Origin: Bog-532 sp963775825
GTDB lineage: Bacteria > Actinomycetota > Actinomycetes > Streptosporangiales > Streptosporangiaceae
Length of the DNA: 64,000 bases
Assembly (NCBI GenBank): GCA_963775825.1
Contig: CAVZKY010000070.1
Span: 1-64,000, forward strand
Direction of reading: 5' to 3'
Part shown: positions 61,133 to 64,000 of the stretch, one piece after another
How the letters are laid out: every line of letters begins with the position of its first letter
Numbering within the stretch: the stretch's first letter is position 1
Program-made: the position numbers and the translations under genes
Notes under the pieces: generated by a model
What the model was told of the DNA's origin: nothing
Seen by the model: the letters and a program-made list of their open reading frames with translations, nothing else
Databases searched by the model: none

Positions 61133-62590
61133 GTGCGCGAATGTCTGCCAACCGCCGCCGAGGTGCTCGCCGGGCTCCCGGCCCCGCGCCCGGATGACGA
61201 GCAGCTCCGGGAGTCGATCCGGGCCATGCGGGCGGACGACGGGCTGCTGCTGGGCGTGCTCGACGACGACCCGACCGGATCGCAGGCGGTGCACGACGTC
61301 CAGGTCGTGACCGTGCTGGACGAAGAGGCCTACGGGGCCGCGTTCGCCGGCCCGGCCGGCACCTGCTTCGTGCTGACCAACAGCCGCAGCCTCGCCGAGC
61401 CCGCCGCGGCCGAGGTGAACGAGCGGGCCGCGCGGGGGCTGGTGGCCGCGGCCGGACGGCGCGGGGCGCGGATCCAGCTGGTCAGCCGCAGTGACTCCAC
61501 CCTGCGGGGGCACGTAATGGCCGAGGTCGCGGCGCTGCGCTCGGTCCACCGCGAGGTCTACGGGCGCGACGTCGACGGCGTGCTGCTGGCGCCCGCCTTC
61601 CTGGAGGCCGGGCGGGTGACCGCGGGCGGCATTCACTGGGCCCGGGCCGGGGGGCCAGGGGGCACGCTGGTGCCGGTCGGCCAGACCGAGTTCGCGCGGG
61701 ACGCCGCGTTCGGTTACCGGTCCTCGGACCTGCGGGATTTCGTCGCGGAGAAGAGCGCCGGCCGGACGCGGCCCGGGGACGTGCGCAGCATCAGCCTCAC
61801 CGACATCCGGCGGGGCGGCCCGGACCGGGTCCGCGAGCTGCTGGCCGGGGTACGGAACGGCACCTGGGTGATCGTCGAGGCGACCGAATACTCAGACCTG
61901 GAGACCGTAGCGCACGGCGTGCTGGAGGCCGAGCGGGCGGGGAGCTCGTTCCTGTTCCGGACCGGGCCGTCGTTCGTGCGGGCGCTCCTGGGCCTGGCCC
62001 CCAAGGCGCCGCTGCGCGGCGGCCGGCTCTGGCCCGCGGGGCGCCCGCCGGGGCACGGGCTGGTCGTGGTCGGCTCGCACGTGGGGCAGACGACCCGGCA
62101 GGTGGCCGCGCTGACCGCGCGGGGCGGGGTGACCGGGGTGGAACTGGACGTTCCGGCCCTGGTCCGCGGGGATGACGTGATCGCTCCGGCGGTGCGGCGG
62201 GTGACCTCGGCGCTCGGGGCATCCGACGTGCTGCTCTGCACCAGCCGCACGGTCGTTCCCGGCCGGGAGGCGGCGGGCAGCCTCGCCATCGCCCGCGAGG
62301 TGTCCGCGGCCCTGGCCACGATCGTCCGCCAGGCGATGGCGGCCGGGCCGGCCTGGGTCGTGGCCAAGGGCGGGATCACCTCGCACGACGTGGCCGTGTC
62401 CGGGCTGGGCATCCGGCGGGCGGAGGTCGCCGGCCAGCTGTTTCCCGGCCTGATCTCGGTGTTCCGCCCGCTCGACGCCGCGCCCGCAGCGATCGGCCGC
62501 CCGTATGTGGTGTTCGCCGGCAACGTCGGTGACGAGGGGACCCTGGGCCAGGTCGTGGCGATCATGAACGGCGTGCAGCAGGCCGGCTGA
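61133..62590 (+). CDS. Four-carbon acid sugar kinase family protein (DUF1537)
   Basis: A 485-residue protein starting at GTG 61133. The N-terminal domain shows GVLDDDPTGSQAVHDVQVVT and SRSDSTLRGH (substrate-binding SDSTLRG), and the C-terminal nucleotide-binding domain shows VVVGSHVGQTTRQ and VVAKGGITSHDVAVSGLGIRRAEVAGQ. DUF1537/OtnK kinases phosphorylate 3- or 4-carbon position of tetronates. It is divergent from the denD-like gene, 103 bp apart, which supports a tetronate catabolic role. The isomerase and aldolase steps are not in the window. Confidence 0.9.
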   Translation: MRECLPTAAEVLAGLPAPRPDDEQLRESIRAMRADDGLLLGVLDDDPTGSQAVHDVQVVTVLDEEAYGAAFAGPAGTCFVLTNSRSLAEPAAAEVNERAARGLVAAAGRRGARIQLVSRSDSTLRGHVMAEVAALRSVHREVYGRDVDGVLLAPAFLEAGRVTAGGIHWARAGGPGGTLVPVGQTEFARDAAFGYRSSDLRDFVAEKSAGRTRPGDVRSISLTDIRRGGPDRVRELLAGVRNGTWVIVEATEYSDLETVAHGVLEAERAGSSFLFRTGPSFVRALLGLAPKAPLRGGRLWPAGRPPGHGLVVVGSHVGQTTRQVAALTARGGVTGVELDVPALVRGDDVIAPAVRRVTSALGASDVLLCTSRTVVPGREAAGSLAIAREVSAALATIVRQAMAAGPAWVVAKGGITSHDVAVSGLGIRRAEVAGQLFPGLISVFRPLDAAPAAIGRPYVVFAGNVGDEGTLGQVVAIMNGVQQAG

Positions 62591-62606
62591 TCGATAGGAT
62601 CAATCC

Positions 62607-64000
62607 GTGCCAATGCTCCCGGAGAAGCCGTCGCTCGACGATCTTGAGTCAAAGTGGGGCGCCCGCTGGGAAGAAGCGGGCACCTACCATTTTGACCGGG
62701 CCAGTAATCGCGCGTCGGTATACGCGATCGACACGCCGCCGCCCACGGTCAGCGGCTCTCTGCACCTCGGCACGGTATTTGGCTACATCCAGGCGGACGC
62801 CATCGCCCGCTTCCGGCGAATGCGGGGTTACTCCGTTTTCTACCCGATGGGCTGGGATGACAATGGGCTGCCCACCGAGCGCCGGGTGCAGAACCACTAT
62901 GGCGTCCGGTGCGAGCCGGCGATGCCCTATGACCCGGATTTCCGCCCCGAGGCTGACGGCGGGAAAAAAGGCGGCGGGGAAAAAGAAATGCGGCCGATTT
63001 CCCGGCGGAATTTCGTCGAGCTGTGCCACGAGCTGACCGCCGAGGACGAGCGCGGCTTCGAAGACACGTTCCGCAGCGTCGGGCTCTCCGTCGACTGGCG
63101 GCTGACCTACGCCACGATTGACGACCACTGCCGGCGCGTGGCCCAGCGGGCTTTTCTCCGGAACGTCCGCCGCGGCGAGGCGTACGCCAGCGAGGCTCCC
63201 ACGCTGTGGGACATCGACTTCCGGACCGCGGTGGCCCAGGCCGAGCTGGAAGAGCGCGAGCAGCCGGCCGCCTACCACCGGCTCGCCTTCGCCCGCCCCG
63301 ACGGCGGGCGGGTGGAGGTCGACACGACCCGTCCCGAGCTGCTGCCGGCCTGCGTCGCCCTGGTGGCCCACCCGGACGACGAGCGCTACCGCCCGCTGTT
63401 CGGCACGCACGGTGACCATCCCGCTGTTCGGCGTCGGCGTGCCCGTGCTGGCGCACCGGCTGGCGGAGCCGGACAAGGGCACCGGCATCGCGATGATCTG
63501 CACGTTCGGCGACACCACCGACATCATCTGGTGGCGCGAGCTCAATCTGCCGGTCCGGTCGGTGCTGCGGCGGGACGGCAGGCTGCAGGAAGAGACCCCC
63601 AGCTGGCTCACCGGCCCGGGCGCGGCGCTGTGGCCCGAACTCGGCGGCCGGACCGCGCGGCAGGCGCGGGCCCGCATCGCGGACCTGCTCCGCGACTCCG
63701 GTGACCTGCTCGGCGAGCCGCGGCCCACCGAGCACATGGTCAAGTTCTACGAGAAGGGTGACCGGCCGCTGGAGATCGTCACCAGCCGGCAGTGGTACAT
63801 CCGTAACGGCGCCCGTGACCCGGAGCTGAGGCAGGCGATGCTGGCCCGCGGCCGGGAGCTTCAGTGGCACCCGGCGTACATGCGGGTCCGCTACGAGCAC
63901 TGGGTGGCGGGACTCAGCTCGGACTGGCTGATCAGCCGCCAGCGCTACTTCGGCGTCCCGTTCCCCGTCTGGTACCCGATCGACAGCGCCGGCGAGCCGA
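62607..64000 (+). CDS. valS: Valyl-tRNA synthetase (one frameshift; 3' end outside window)
   Basis: GTG 62607 begins PEKPSLDDLESKWGARWEEAGTYHFD, then IDTPPPTVSGSLHLGTVFGYIQADAIARFRRMRG, YPMGWDDNGLPTERRVQNHYGVRC and KEMRPISRRNFVELC, matching the actinobacterial ValS type. At about 63408 the frame must change to continue TVTIPLFGVGVPVLAHRLAEPDKGTGIAM (editing domain) and RQWYIRNGARD to the window edge. The HIGH motif reads HLGT instead of the expected HxGH; at DNA level GGCACGGTA could come from GGCCACGTA by two compensating indels. ValS is essential, so both oddities suggest sequence errors. Confidence 0.9.

Noticed and set aside
1..64000. tRNA or rRNA genes
   Set aside because: No T-loop/anticodon arrangement or rRNA-like sequence was recognised; a covariance search would be needed to exclude a tRNA fully.

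Overview
The window is high-GC DNA (roughly 70% G+C by eye) with GTG and TTG starts mixed with ATG, strong GGAGG ribosome binding sites and many overlapping stop/start codons. DUF4191 beside lipA and glnA, a GlnR-type operator in front of glnA, a fused indolepyruvate ferredoxin oxidoreductase, an XRE/DUF5753 regulator next to a small HATPase, and a LysM/transglycosylase protein all point to a filamentous actinomycete (Streptosporangiales-like). I cannot name genus or species.

Layout. 1-1160: 3' end of a serine hydrolase of the beta-lactamase family. 1238-17800: a nucleoside uptake and salvage block, with adenosine deaminase, thymidine phosphorylase + cytidine deaminase, a complete BMP-type nucleoside ABC importer running into purine nucleoside phosphorylase, and an opposing operon of a HIT-motif protein, a PfkB kinase (psuK-like) and pseudouridine-5'-phosphate glycosidase (psuG). 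It is interrupted at 2.5-5.3 kb by decayed DNA (GH16 remnant, intact secreted NodB deacetylase with a possible leader peptide, TPR remnant, IS5 fragment) and by an intact alpha/beta hydrolase. 18.0-20.0 kb: an NhaA antiporter fused to a DsbA-like domain, broken by frameshifts. 20-25.7 kb: MBL hydrolase, lipA, a deleted quinone oxidoreductase, DUF4191, RDD protein and glnA. 25.9-34.3 kb: small hypothetical proteins, a GNAT protein, a YCII/ECF sigma pair, glnE (the regulator of GlnA) and a second GNAT protein. 34.4-43.5 kb: S9 peptidase, divergent LysR/cupin pair, KAP NTPase relic, treZ, XRE regulator divergent from a HATPase, lexA and an FMN reductase. 43.6-51.2 kb: tyrosine phosphatase, remnants (quinone oxidoreductase, LuxR/AAA regulator, SDR, IS30), a LysM/Rpf-like wall enzyme, GNAT, FKBP, VOC and a secreted hydrolase. 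51.7-64 kb: indolepyruvate oxidoreductase, CoA-binding protein, DsbA-like protein, cupin, DUF5996, DUF2127, DUF72, a divergent pair for four-carbon acid-sugar breakdown (denD-like and a DUF1537 kinase) and the start of valS.

Two themes cut across the window. First, many otherwise well-conserved genes (nhaA, S9 peptidase, indolepyruvate oxidoreductase, denD, DUF5996, cupin, valS, the secreted hydrolase) carry isolated one-base shifts. Several lie in short G/C runs, and one hits an essential gene, so I think most are sequencing or assembly errors. They differ from the truly decayed loci, which have large deletions. Second, an intergenic repeat of about 70-90 bp occurs at 28.5, 36.3, 50.2 and (3' half only) 58.1 kb, each time downstream of a gene or gene remnant in the same orientation.

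No tRNA, rRNA, CRISPR array or replication origin was recognised.
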